This document shows, one piece after another, positions 55,027 through 63,693 of a stretch of 64,000 nucleotides of DNA. Each line of letters opens with the position of its first letter. The first letter of the stretch is position 1. The notes below the pieces were generated by a model that worked only from the letters and a program-made list of their open reading frames with translations, was not told the origin of the DNA and ran no database searches. The stretch is from the NCBI RefSeq assembly GCF_001183865.1, contig NZ_CP012020.1:2351839-2415838 (forward strand), written 5' to 3'. The stretch is from Methylophilus sp. TWE2 (GTDB lineage Bacteria; Pseudomonadota; Gammaproteobacteria; Burkholderiales; Methylophilaceae). A program made the translations under genes and the position numbers.

Positions 55027-55245
55027 TTACTTAGCTTCTTCAGCAGGAGCAGCTTCAGCTGGTGCAGCCTCAGCAGGAGCAGCTTCAGCAGGAGCAGCTT
55101 CAGCTGGTGCAGCCTCAGCTGGAGCTTCAGCAGCTGGAGCTTCAGCAGCAGGTGCCTCAGCAGCAGGCGCTTCTTCAGCTGGTTTTTCACCACAAGCAGT
55201 CAAAGCCAAAGCCAACAATGCAGCCAACAATGCAGAACGTGTCAT
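55027..55245 (-). CDS. small repeat-rich lipoprotein, 72 aa
   Basis: 72-aa lipoprotein. Signal peptide MTRSALLAALLALALTACGE with lipobox LTAC, so lipidated at Cys; the mature part is nearly all Ala-Pro-Glu repeats (APAAE, then APAEA). AAGGA lies 7 nt before ATG 55245. The DNA under it is a 15-bp tandem repeat, which could change copy number. It is probably an acidic tether on the inner leaflet of the outer membrane or the periplasmic side; function unknown. Confidence 0.82.
   Translation of the reverse strand: MTRSALLAALLALALTACGEKPAEEAPAAEAPAAEAPAAEAPAEAAPAEAAPAEAAPAEAAPAEAAPAEEAK
55060..55170. repeat. 15-bp tandem repeat array in the lipoprotein gene
   Basis: Repeating units such as GCAGCTTCAGCAGGA and GCAGCTTCAGCTGGT encode APAEA/APAAE on the minus strand. 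The unit length is a multiple of three, so changes in copy number keep the frame and only lengthen or shorten the protein. Confidence 0.75.
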
Positions 55246-55450
55246 CTTTATTTCCTTAGTATGTATGAGCAAAAAATTATTTACGGACAATTCTCTGGAG
55301 GAGAACCAGCCGAGTGAAAAAAATTGTATCAGCAATTGATTAAAAAAAGAACGCAAATCCAGTGAAAAACAAAGGATTTTTTTATGTCAGCGCCTAATCC
55401 TTGTGGTTTTCTCACAAAAAACCAGAATAAATCGTTTGTGACCAATGTAA

Positions 55451-56608
55451 TTAACCGCTTTTTTCAGCCAGATGCACATAACCGGCCTGGTACACCTCAT
55501 GCAACCAGGGCAATAGCGAATCCAGCGTATCTCCCTGGCACAGGGACACGGCCAATTGTCGGCAATTCGCCAATATATTCAATAGATTAGCATCCATTTT
55601 CGGGACACTCTCACCATTGATAAAATAGTGTCCTTGCCAGTGCAACATCTGGGTTTGCAGGTCCAATACTATTCCACTTTGCGCAGCACGTTGTTTGAAC
55701 TTTTCCAGGCTCAGTTTGCGATTCGGCGAAAACACCACATATGCCTTGGGTTCAGAAAAATATTTGGCGAGAAATGGTCCTAATTGCTCTGCTTGCCAGG
55801 GCAAGCGACGCATCATGTCGGCCACATGATTGACCATCTCCTCACTGACCGACGACGCATCTGTGACGGGTTGCAAATCAGGATCACGATAAAGCTCATC
55901 CGGCAGGTTTTCCTGCCGACAAGCCTCAAGGAACTCAATAGCCAACTCACGTGCCGCAGGGGCACGGAAACCAATGGAATAAGTCATGCAATCATCGTCT
56001 TCTGAAATGCCCCAATGCGCCACGTTAGGCGGCAGGTAAAGCATGTCACCAGGTTCCAGCACCCACTCCTGCTCACACTCGAAGTGCGACAGGATACGCA
56101 AAGGGGCATCAGGGATGAGCCTCAGATCAGTTTGCTGACTGATGCGCCAGCGGCGTTTTCCTGCGCCTTGCAATAAAAAAACATCGTAACTATCAATGTG
56201 CGCACCCACACCACCCCCGGTAGGCGCATAACTGACCATGACATCATCCAGTCTGGCATTCGGGATAAAACTGAATTGCGACAACAAGGCTTGCGCTTCG
56301 GGCAGAACATGGTTTACACCCTGAACCAGCAATGTCCAATGCTGTGCCGGAAGTGCGGCAAAGTCTTCGTCATCAAATGGCCCCTGTGTCACTTGCCAAC
56401 CACGCCCCGCCTGTTGACGTTCAGGATCAAACTGGATCAGCCTGGAAGGCACCTCGGCGTCACACGCCAGGCCTGCCAACTCACTAGGATCAAGGAGCCC
56501 CTTGAAATCCGGCATGGCGCCACGGATCAACAGAGGTTTCTTTTGCCAGTATTCCGCCATAAATTGGGCAGGCGTTAAGCCATTGAGTAGGGTCAGTGCT
56601 TGTTGCAT
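55451..56608 (-). CDS. roxA: 50S L16 arginine hydroxylase (ribosomal oxygenase)
   Basis: 385-aa JmjC/cupin 2-oxoglutarate dioxygenase of the RoxA/YcfD family, which hydroxylates an Arg of ribosomal protein L16. Iron ligands: His137 and Asp139 in GGVGAHIDSYDVF and His198 in LPPNVAHWG. Also FMAEYWQKKPLLIRGAMP at the N-terminus and a C-terminal winged-helix region. E. coli YcfD is 373 aa. Single-gene unit, adjacent to the phoR pair on the same strand. Confidence 0.92.
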   Translation of the reverse strand: MQQALTLLNGLTPAQFMAEYWQKKPLLIRGAMPDFKGLLDPSELAGLACDAEVPSRLIQFDPERQQAGRGWQVTQGPFDDEDFAALPAQHWTLLVQGVNHVLPEAQALLSQFSFIPNARLDDVMVSYAPTGGGVGAHIDSYDVFLLQGAGKRRWRISQQTDLRLIPDAPLRILSHFECEQEWVLEPGDMLYLPPNVAHWGISEDDDCMTYSIGFRAPAARELAIEFLEACRQENLPDELYRDPDLQPVTDASSVSEEMVNHVADMMRRLPWQAEQLGPFLAKYFSEPKAYVVFSPNRKLSLEKFKQRAAQSGIVLDLQTQMLHWQGHYFINGESVPKMDANLLNILANCRQLAVSLCQGDTLDSLLPWLHEVYQAGYVHLAEKSG

Positions 56609-56615
56609 GATTCAG

Positions 56616-57353
56616 TCATCTGAAAGGGAGGAAAGGAGCAGTACTGATACTTTGGGTCAGCCGCGAAATAAAGCGTTGTGACTTTTCTGCCAGTGTCAGA
56701 GCGAGCAAATCGGTACGCGCAATCAGTTTGCTGAATTCGCGCTCAAAGCTGAGGTTCTGCACTTCGCCCGGCTGGCTGTTGGTCAGCAGCAATAACTCAC
56801 CCTGCGCATTTCTGGCATTGGCCAGCTTCCATACTGCAATTTCGATATTCCTGGCCGCATTATACAAATTTTGCGGTTCTATGCTATCTGTCAGAAAAAA
56901 AGCTGACTTATTACCATGCGCCCGGAATAACATGGACTGCATGCCCACCACCAATGCCAGCACGCGGTCACCGCTATATTGCGGGGTTAATGCCAGCTTA
57001 ATAGCGGCAGTATCCTGGGCGCCACCCAATGCATCAAACTGCCAGTGATGGACAGCAGCCTGCTCGAACACATAGTCAGCGATCTGTTCCGCTGTACCCA
57101 AGCCAGACTTGTGCGCTTCCGCCGGATTGCGCTTGTACATCTTGAGCATGAGCAAACGCAAGGTACTGGCATTCTCGGCGTATTCGATATCTGCCAGTCG
57201 ATCGAGGTCAGTTTTGACCAATTGGTGGAAGGTATTGCGGTCTTGTCGCGCCGGTATCGGACGTCCATTCGGCGAATCCACATAGCCAACGTTGGAGGTT
57301 GTGCCGCATCCGGCCAGCAGTAAGATAAATATACTGAGGCCGAACGGTCTCAT
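56616..57353 (-). CDS. hypothetical lipoprotein cotranscribed with phoR
   Basis: 245-aa lipoprotein (MRPFGLSIFILLLAGCGTT, lipobox LAGC). The mature part is helical with conserved-looking YADYVFEQ-like and GGAQDTAAIKLAL stretches, LALVVGMQSMLF and LYNAARNIEIAVWKL; no family is recognised. Its ATG overlaps the phoR stop by 4 nt (coupled translation), so a role in the PhoR envelope pathway or in sensing is possible but inferred. Confidence 0.82.
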   Translation of the reverse strand: MRPFGLSIFILLLAGCGTTSNVGYVDSPNGRPIPARQDRNTFHQLVKTDLDRLADIEYAENASTLRLLMLKMYKRNPAEAHKSGLGTAEQIADYVFEQAAVHHWQFDALGGAQDTAAIKLALTPQYSGDRVLALVVGMQSMLFRAHGNKSAFFLTDSIEPQNLYNAARNIEIAVWKLANARNAQGELLLLTNSQPGEVQNLSFEREFSKLIARTDLLALTLAEKSQRFISRLTQSISTAPFLPFR

Positions 57354-58648
57354 GCAGGCAATACCCGATGTGCAGGAAAAATAATCTGGAAGCGGCTACC
57401 CTCACCTGGCTTACTCTCAATGTGCAGGCTGGCCTGATGGTGATGCAGGATATGCTTGACGATGGACAAACCCAGACCCGTACCGCCAGTATCTCGGCTG
57501 CGTCCACTATCTACGCGGTAAAAACGCTCCGTCAAGCGTGGCAAATGCTGGGACTCTATGCCTATCCCGGTATCCTGCACCGTAAACACGGCTTCTTCAC
57601 CACGCAATTGCCAGTAGATATCAATCTTTCCATGTTCAGGGGTATAGCGCACGGCATTGCTGGTCAGGTTGCTTAATGCGCTTAACAGCTCATTGTAGCT
57701 GCCGCGGATATTCACTTCAGTCTCCATGTGCAATGTCACGGTGTGCTGCCCTTGACTCAGGGCTTGCGCATCTTTTTGCAACTGCCTGAGCAATGCTGGC
57801 ATGGCAATATCGGTTTCGTCTTTAAGGGTGACGTTATTTTCCAAACGAGACAACGTCAGCAAATCTTCAATAATGCGGCGCATACGCGTCGTCTGCGATT
57901 GCATCATGTCAAAATAAGGCTGGATATCGGGTGAGATTTCACCTTGCATATCGCCTATCGTTTCCAGGAAACCGCCTATGACTGTTAATGGCGTGCGCAA
58001 TTCATGAGAGACGTTGGCGACAAAGTCACGGCGCATGACTTCGGTTTTTTCAATCGCAGAGACATCCCGACAAATCAATAAGCGCTGTTTGCTGGCAAAT
58101 GGAATAATCTGTAATTCGAGTGTGACATCCGGGCTACGCCAGGATTTAAGCTTGAGCGGTTCACTGTAATCTTCCGCCTGCAAATACTCTACAAACTCTG
58201 CCTGCCGCAATAAATAATAGATCGGCTGGTTTTCATCATGATGGCGCTTCAGGCCAAGCCGCTGGATGGCCGGCTCGTTAAACCATTCAATTTCATTACG
58301 GTTATTGAGGACGACGACCCCGTCCGGCAAGGCGCTGGTCGCATGACGCAAGCGCTCCAGAGTACTGCTGAGCTGACTCTGGCTACGCGAGTGACGCCGC
58401 ATTTCATGGTAAAGGTTGGCAAAAATATCTTCCCAGATACCCTTGCCATTGGGAATGAAGTTAAGGCTGGGCTTGAGTGCCCATTGATATAGCCGATGAA
58501 TCCAGTAAATATGTGCAGCCAGATAAGCCAGAGTCCCCGCTATAAACAGTAGCCAGGCAGTCTCTGCACGAGTAAACCAGCCAACCATCAGGCAACAAAA
58601 CGCCCAAAACAGCAGATTCCAGAATGCTTTCCAACGAATATCTTGCAC
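57350..58648 (-). CDS. phoR: phosphate regulon sensor kinase PhoR
   Basis: 432-aa PhoR-like sensor. N-terminal membrane segments (FWNLLFWAFCCLMVGWF, AWLLFIAGTLAYLAAHIYWI), a charged linker, a PAS domain (TSALPDGVVVLNNRNEIEWFN), and a HisKA/HATPase core with phospho-His in VANVSHELRTPLTV, NLTSNAVRYTPEHG, QDTGIGIESQHLPRLTERFYRVD and DTGGTGLGLSIVKHIL. The typical PhoR domain order is present, but no phoB gene lies next to it, so the partner regulator must be elsewhere. It overlaps the lipoprotein gene by 4 nt. Confidence 0.9.
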   Translation of the reverse strand: MQDIRWKAFWNLLFWAFCCLMVGWFTRAETAWLLFIAGTLAYLAAHIYWIHRLYQWALKPSLNFIPNGKGIWEDIFANLYHEMRRHSRSQSQLSSTLERLRHATSALPDGVVVLNNRNEIEWFNEPAIQRLGLKRHHDENQPIYYLLRQAEFVEYLQAEDYSEPLKLKSWRSPDVTLELQIIPFASKQRLLICRDVSAIEKTEVMRRDFVANVSHELRTPLTVIGGFLETIGDMQGEISPDIQPYFDMMQSQTTRMRRIIEDLLTLSRLENNVTLKDETDIAMPALLRQLQKDAQALSQGQHTVTLHMETEVNIRGSYNELLSALSNLTSNAVRYTPEHGKIDIYWQLRGEEAVFTVQDTGIGIESQHLPRLTERFYRVDSGRSRDTGGTGLGLSIVKHILHHHQASLHIESKPGEGSRFQIIFPAHRVLPA

Positions 58649-58739
58649 GAGCCATTCTCAACACATTGATGGCGCGATTATACGACAATCCCGTTTGCAC
58701 GCGATGACAGGATGATGACACCTTTGATCGTCCTGTCGC

Positions 58740-59831
58740 TTACTCCTCCGTGAAGGAGACACTTTTGGCATAAGGTTTGGCAAGCGGCTCCCCTATAAAC
58801 AAACCTTGCATGGGCCACTTGACGCTTTTCCAGTAAGCCTCGATCAAGGTTTCGCCCGCCAGGTAATGGCCCAGCACGATTTGCGGATTGGGAAATTTTT
58901 GCCAGTAATTACACGGCTCGGAGACCGTGCCATAGCTGCCCGTCACGCCCGCATCCAGCCAGCGGCTAGCTGGCATCTGTGTATTGTAACTGCCTAACAC
59001 CCCTCCCGCTGAAGTCAGATGATCGGCAATCGCACCCGGCAAATAGCTATTGGTCAACATGTAATCCACCTGTTTTTGACCGGTGAAATAAAACATGACC
59101 GCAGACTGCTTTTCAATCGCTTCCTGGCTCAAGGTATGCAAGGTCAGTTTTTTGGATTTAATGGTCATGCCATCTTGCGGAAAAAAAGGCTCACGCGGTT
59201 TAGAACGGGCCGCATCACGTGTTTTAAGAAAATAACCATCCGCCTCATTGAGGCTAAACTCACTGAGCACGCCGCGATCAATGAGTGCCTTGGCAGCTTC
59301 TACACTGGTGATCGGCAACAGCATGGACAAACGCAGATGATGGTCTGCCCATGGCCGTAATGACATGCTGTTAAAGTAAGGACTATCGCGGCCGGGATCA
59401 CAGGTTTTACGGCACTGATTGAGGTCCAGTCCTAATGTCAGCGCACTGGTCAGGCTGTTGCATTGCACAGCAAACGGCGTACGCCAAACCAGCAGCAATA
59501 CTTGCTGGTGTGTCAGCTTAGCGTCCAGTTGCGTTTTCAGGGATTCAAATTCCGCAACGCTCAATGCATCTTTGGCATGCCTGGGCAACTCCACGCCAAT
59601 CAGGTTTTCTGCCGGCACCTGCCTGGCCTGTAAGTAGTAGCGGGCAACTTCTTCACTTTGGGTATCGTTAATGTTGTAAATCACCGCCACATCCTCAGGC
59701 TTTAACAAGGAAGGCCTGGTCAAGATTTTTTTGCTGACATCCACGGCGCCCGCCATTGCCTGGGAGACTAAAAGAATCAGACCCAACCCAATCCAGAGCC
59801 CCGTTTTTATTCCGAACTTACCCACACCCAT
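58740..59831 (-). CDS. TIGR03790-family exported protein
   Basis: 363-aa protein with a signal peptide (GLWIGLGLILLVSQAMA) and the TIGR03790 pattern: PEDVAVIYNINDTQSEEVARYYLQARQVP, VLLLVWRTPFAVQCNSLTSALTLG, and AGVTGSYGTVSEPCNYWQKFPNP. The function of the family is not known. It has conserved Cys residues (CNSL, CRKTC, CNYW) and a C-terminal SYWPMQ-like segment. Single gene. Confidence 0.8.
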   Translation of the reverse strand: MGVGKFGIKTGLWIGLGLILLVSQAMAGAVDVSKKILTRPSLLKPEDVAVIYNINDTQSEEVARYYLQARQVPAENLIGVELPRHAKDALSVAEFESLKTQLDAKLTHQQVLLLVWRTPFAVQCNSLTSALTLGLDLNQCRKTCDPGRDSPYFNSMSLRPWADHHLRLSMLLPITSVEAAKALIDRGVLSEFSLNEADGYFLKTRDAARSKPREPFFPQDGMTIKSKKLTLHTLSQEAIEKQSAVMFYFTGQKQVDYMLTNSYLPGAIADHLTSAGGVLGSYNTQMPASRWLDAGVTGSYGTVSEPCNYWQKFPNPQIVLGHYLAGETLIEAYWKSVKWPMQGLFIGEPLAKPYAKSVSFTEE

Positions 59832-59937
59832 TCACACAAACTCCATCGCGGTTGCAAAGACATCACTCTGGCATAAAAACCAGCGTAAAATTCCATCATA
59901 TCCCAGATTCAACTGCTTGCATGAAATGAGGTGAACG

Positions 59938-60645
59938 ATGGCAATTCAAACGACGGCAACACAGACGATTTTAATCACCGGTGCCAATCGTGGTATCGGA
60001 CTGGAGTATGTGAGGCAATATGCCGAAAGTGGCAACCAGGTGTACGCCACGGTGAGAGACCTCGCCCAGGCGACATCATTGCAGCAACTGGCTGCCGAGT
60101 ACTCCAATATAGAGGTATTAGCACTGGATGTGGCAGATATCGCCGCCATCCGTGAACTTGCTGGCCAATTGTCCGCCATTACGGTGGATATTTTAATCAG
60201 CAACGCTGGGACCTATCCTGAAAGTAGCTTTGGCAAAACAGATCCACAGGCCTGGTTGCATGCGTTTCAGGTCAATACCCTGACGACCTATTACCTCGCC
60301 GAAGCCTTTTTACCGCAACTCAGGCGCGCCAGTCAGGCCAAATTGATTGCCATGACCAGCAAGATGGGTAGCATAGAAGACAACAGCAGTGGGGGCGAAT
60401 ACATTTACCGCAGCAGCAAAACTGCCTTGAACATGGTTGTCAAAAGCCTGGCCCTGGACTTGAAGGAATTCAATATTGCGGTCGCAGCCCTGCATCCAGG
60501 CTGGGTACGCACAGATATGGGCGGCCCGAATGGCCTCATCGATACGGCAACCAGTGTACGCGGCTTACGGCAAGTGATCGAACAGTTAACTTGCGAGCAA
60601 TCAGGGCAGTTTATTGCCTACGATGGCAAACTGATTCCGTGGTAA
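59938..60645 (+). CDS. short-chain dehydrogenase/reductase
   Basis: 235-aa classical SDR oxidoreductase. Seen: TGANRGIG nucleotide-binding motif near residues 14-21, LDVAD, SNAGTYPESS, active-site YRSSK (Tyr/Lys), and HPGWVRTDMGGPN. GAGGTG lies a few nt before the ATG. The substrate is unknown; the CsgA/C-factor-like class is suggested by the C-terminal HPGWVRTDMGG. It is divergent from the TIGR03790 gene and convergent with the FemAB-like gene. Confidence 0.88.
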   Translation: MAIQTTATQTILITGANRGIGLEYVRQYAESGNQVYATVRDLAQATSLQQLAAEYSNIEVLALDVADIAAIRELAGQLSAITVDILISNAGTYPESSFGKTDPQAWLHAFQVNTLTTYYLAEAFLPQLRRASQAKLIAMTSKMGSIEDNSSGGEYIYRSSKTALNMVVKSLALDLKEFNIAVAALHPGWVRTDMGGPNGLIDTATSVRGLRQVIEQLTCEQSGQFIAYDGKLIPW

Positions 60646-60661
60646 TGCTTGGCCGTAAAAC

Positions 60662-61822
60662 CTAAGCGGGCGAGGACGTCACTTTATAGGGGCTGCGCTC
60701 TTCGAGTTCGTCCACGTAATGTTGCATCGTCCCCGCTTCGCGGTCCAGGAAACGGGCCACGCTCTGGTGAAAATCAGCATGACTTAAATAATGGTACGAA
60801 CAAGTAGGGTAAGGCGCAAAACCACGCGCCAGTTTATGCACCCCCTGCGCACCGCCTTCAAAATAGCGGATGCCGTGGCGGATACAAAACAACTGTGGCT
60901 GGTAGTAACACAGTTCAAAATGCAGGCAGGATATCTCGCACAGGCTGCCCCAATAACGGCCATACAACGTGTCGGCGCCTAATATACACAAGCTGGCTGC
61001 CACATCTTCGCCATCTTGCGCCGCAATAAACAGCCTGAACTGCTCAGGCATGGCGCGGCTGACCTGCTCAAAAAAGGCTGGCGGCAAATAAGGACTGCTG
61101 CCATGCCTGTGATAAGTATTGCAGTAGCATTGATAAAATAAGGCCAGTTCCGCCTTGCTCACGTCATGGCCGTTGACCTCACGGCAAGACACACCTTGCT
61201 GGGAGACTTTATTGCGCTCCTGACGGATTTTTTTGCGTTTGTCGCGGCTAAGTGCGGCAAGAAATGCTTCCCAATCCGGGTAACCCGCATTCTCCCAACG
61301 GAATTGCACCCCGTTGCGCCGTAACCAGTTGGCGTCTGCACATTCACTGGCGGATGTCGGGTCGGGGAACAATACATGTGCCCCAGACAACCCATGTTGT
61401 TGGCATAAGGACTGCATGTGCGACAACATGGCTGATGCCAGCGCTTGTGGGTTTGCATAGCCAGGATGTATCAGTAATCTCGGGCCTGTCACTGGGGAAA
61501 ATGGAATGGCGGAAATCAGCTTGGGATAATACTGCCCCCCTGCTTGTTCATAGGCATCGGCCCAGGACCAGTCGAATACATACTCCCCATAAGAATGTGT
61601 TTTGAGGTAACAAGGCGCTGCAGCTAGTAACTGCTCACCATCAAAGACTGCCAAATGATAGGGAATCCAACCAGTTTGCTCGCCCACAGCACATGATGAT
61701 TCAAAGGCAAACAAAAACCGGTAATCCAGCATGGGATGATTTCCGGTCACTGCCTGCCAGGCGACAGGTGAGATTTCCTGCAATCCGCGATACCAGACAA
61801 ACGATAACTGGCTGATATCCAT
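60662..61822 (-). CDS. GNAT/FemAB-like acyltransferase (DUF482 family)
   Basis: 386-aa protein of the DUF482/FemAB-like family (GNAT fold). Seen: NHPMLDYRFLFAFESSCAVGEQTGWIPYHL, GQYYPKLISAIPFSPVTGPRLLI, CREVNGHDVSKAELALFYQCYCNTY and LCYYQPQLFCIRHGIRYFEGGAQGVHKLARGF. Family members are predicted N-acyltransferases of peptidoglycan- or lipid-type substrates; the exact reaction is unknown. Single gene, normal length. Confidence 0.82.
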   Translation of the reverse strand: MDISQLSFVWYRGLQEISPVAWQAVTGNHPMLDYRFLFAFESSCAVGEQTGWIPYHLAVFDGEQLLAAAPCYLKTHSYGEYVFDWSWADAYEQAGGQYYPKLISAIPFSPVTGPRLLIHPGYANPQALASAMLSHMQSLCQQHGLSGAHVLFPDPTSASECADANWLRRNGVQFRWENAGYPDWEAFLAALSRDKRKKIRQERNKVSQQGVSCREVNGHDVSKAELALFYQCYCNTYHRHGSSPYLPPAFFEQVSRAMPEQFRLFIAAQDGEDVAASLCILGADTLYGRYWGSLCEISCLHFELCYYQPQLFCIRHGIRYFEGGAQGVHKLARGFAPYPTCSYHYLSHADFHQSVARFLDREAGTMQHYVDELEERSPYKVTSSPA

Positions 61823-61840
61823 ACTGGCTTAGCAGAAGAC

Positions 61841-61870
61841 AAAAGAGGCGCCTAATGGCGGACACGCCTC
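61841..61870 (-). terminator. Rho-independent terminator of the EF-hand gene
   Basis: On the minus strand an outer stem GAGGCG / CGCCTC around an inner loop is followed by TTTT, downstream of the stop at 61903. Confidence 0.65.
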
Positions 61871-61902
61871 AATAACAATTGGCATGTAGTGAAGCATTCA
61901 GT

Positions 61903-62526
61903 CTAGCTAGGATGTTTGCGTATGGCCGAAACGTCCTTGCTGCTGGAGCTTGCAGAACTATTGGCCGGAATGACTGATGAAGTGGACTTGGATTTCATTC
62001 TGGATCGCGTGTCAGTGTCTGAGTCACTGACGATACTTTGCTGAGCTTCGCTTTTGGCTTCGGCTTCCCGTTGCCTTTCCACCATCTTGGCATAGGCAGT
62101 CTCAAGCTCATCCAACGTAATCACGCCATTGTTATCAAGATCAACATAGGAAAAATGGCGGGCGACCTGCGGCAAACACAGCGTGGCCTCTTCACGGTCC
62201 AACGAATCATCATTATCGCGGTTACATTCATTAAAACGCTGCGAAATGCTGTCATGCATGGCCTTGCGTTTTTGCAACATGAGTTGATGGTCAGGGTCTG
62301 TATTACGTGCGTAATCAGACAATGCCTTGCGCAAGCGTGCGCGGTCCTCCGGACTGAAATTATGCTCCAGAGTTTTGGAGAGGCCGACATCATCATTTTC
62401 GATAACGCGATTATCCGTGAGCCGGATAGGTAATTTGAGATCTGCAAATACAGGGAATGCCAGCAACATGGGTGTTGTCAGCAAAAACACATGCTTCAAA
62501 TGTCTGATCGCTCTAAATATCCACAT
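61903..62526 (-). CDS. EF-hand calcium-binding exported protein
   Basis: 207-aa predicted exported protein with two EF-hand loops: FNECNRDNDDSLDREEATLCL and FSYVDLDNNGVITLDELETAY, the acidic 12-residue pattern with Asp at the first position. Signal-peptide-like N-terminus (IRHLKHVFLLTTPMLLAFPVFA). The frame continues 53 codons upstream of ATG 62526; those residues have no ribosome site and look non-coding. The C-terminus is Ser/Lys-rich. Likely calcium-dependent envelope or surface function; no partner identified. Confidence 0.82.
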   Translation of the reverse strand: MWIFRAIRHLKHVFLLTTPMLLAFPVFADLKLPIRLTDNRVIENDDVGLSKTLEHNFSPEDRARLRKALSDYARNTDPDHQLMLQKRKAMHDSISQRFNECNRDNDDSLDREEATLCLPQVARHFSYVDLDNNGVITLDELETAYAKMVERQREAEAKSEAQQSIVSDSDTDTRSRMKSKSTSSVIPANSSASSSSKDVSAIRKHPS

Positions 62527-62943
62527 CCAAACGTAATACCTTACTGCCGTTTCACCAGGACTTCTTTTTAAACAACCGTTTTTAAAAGTGAAACAAGCAT
62601 GATTAACATGGCTGATATTGCCTGAGTTTGTCTCAGGCGGCTTACCATAGCGCAAATATGGCCGCTCAATCCACTTATTTAACACAAAATAGCACTTTGT
62701 TCAAAGCGGTTTCGCGATTTTGAGCAAAGCATCTTGCCTCATGATTGTAACTGCAATATTTCATCGCTGACGCTATTTGTAACCAAGTTGTAACTGCTCC
62801 CACTTCATGCCCGTCAGAGCTTAGAGTATAATTATTAACGATAAGTTTACGGCCCCGCCGTTTTCCCTGTCTAATGTCAGGTCAGCCTGATAGCAATCTA
62901 GTGCGTTAACAAGCACGCCCGCTTCTGTGTAAAAAGGTACGTA

Positions 62944-63669
62944 ATGGCAGAACAGTTAAAAAAAATCTTGATGGTCGATGATGATTTGCGTATGCGAGAG
63001 CTATTACAGCGCTACCTCACAGAACAAGGATTCAATATCAAATCGGTTTCTGATGGCAAGGAAATGGACAAGGCCATGTCTGCCGAGAGTTTTGATTTAT
63101 TGATTCTCGACCTCATGCTGCCGGGTGAAGATGGCCTGGCGATTTGCCGACGCCTGCGTGGTTCTAACCATCTCACACCCATCATCATGCTTACCGCGCG
63201 TGGCGACGAAGTTGACCGTATCGTTGGCCTGGAAATGGGGGCAGATGATTACCTGCCAAAACCGTTTAACCCACGTGAACTGCTTGCCCGTATCAACGCT
63301 GTGTTACGTCGTCACGAAATCACGCCCAAGACCACGACAGAAGAAAAGACGTCAGCCTTCCAGTTCGGCGACTTTGTGTTTGATACCAATACCCGCAGCC
63401 TCACCAAAAATGGCGCACCCATTACGATTACCAGTGGTGAATTCACCCTATTAAAAGTGTTTACCGAACACCCGCGCCAGCCACTGTCACGAGACCGTCT
63501 GATGCAACTGGCACGCGGGCGCGAACTGGATGTATTTGATCGAAGCATAGATGTACAAGTGTCGCGCCTGCGCCGCATTATTGAGCCGGATCCAGCACAC
63601 CCTCGTTATCTGCAAACCATGTGGGGCTTTGGTTATGTGTTTATCCCGGATGGCGAAGCGCCACAATAA
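62944..63669 (+). CDS. ompR: two-component response regulator OmpR
   Basis: 241-aa OmpR-family regulator. Receiver: acidic pocket VDDD (residues 11-14), phospho-acceptor Asp56 in LLILDLMLPGEDG, ADDYLPKPFNPREL. DNA-binding winged helix: FQFGDFVFDTNTRSLTKNG, SGEFTLLKVFTEHP, RGRELDVFDRSIDVQVSRLRRIIEPDP, GFGYVFIPDG, the signature of OmpR itself. AAAGGT lies upstream of the ATG. Directly followed by an envZ-like kinase; together they would sense osmolarity or envelope state. Confidence 0.93.
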   Translation: MAEQLKKILMVDDDLRMRELLQRYLTEQGFNIKSVSDGKEMDKAMSAESFDLLILDLMLPGEDGLAICRRLRGSNHLTPIIMLTARGDEVDRIVGLEMGADDYLPKPFNPRELLARINAVLRRHEITPKTTTEEKTSAFQFGDFVFDTNTRSLTKNGAPITITSGEFTLLKVFTEHPRQPLSRDRLMQLARGRELDVFDRSIDVQVSRLRRIIEPDPAHPRYLQTMWGFGYVFIPDGEAPQ

Positions 63670-63693
63670 CCCTCTGTCTCCGCTCTAGCCCCA

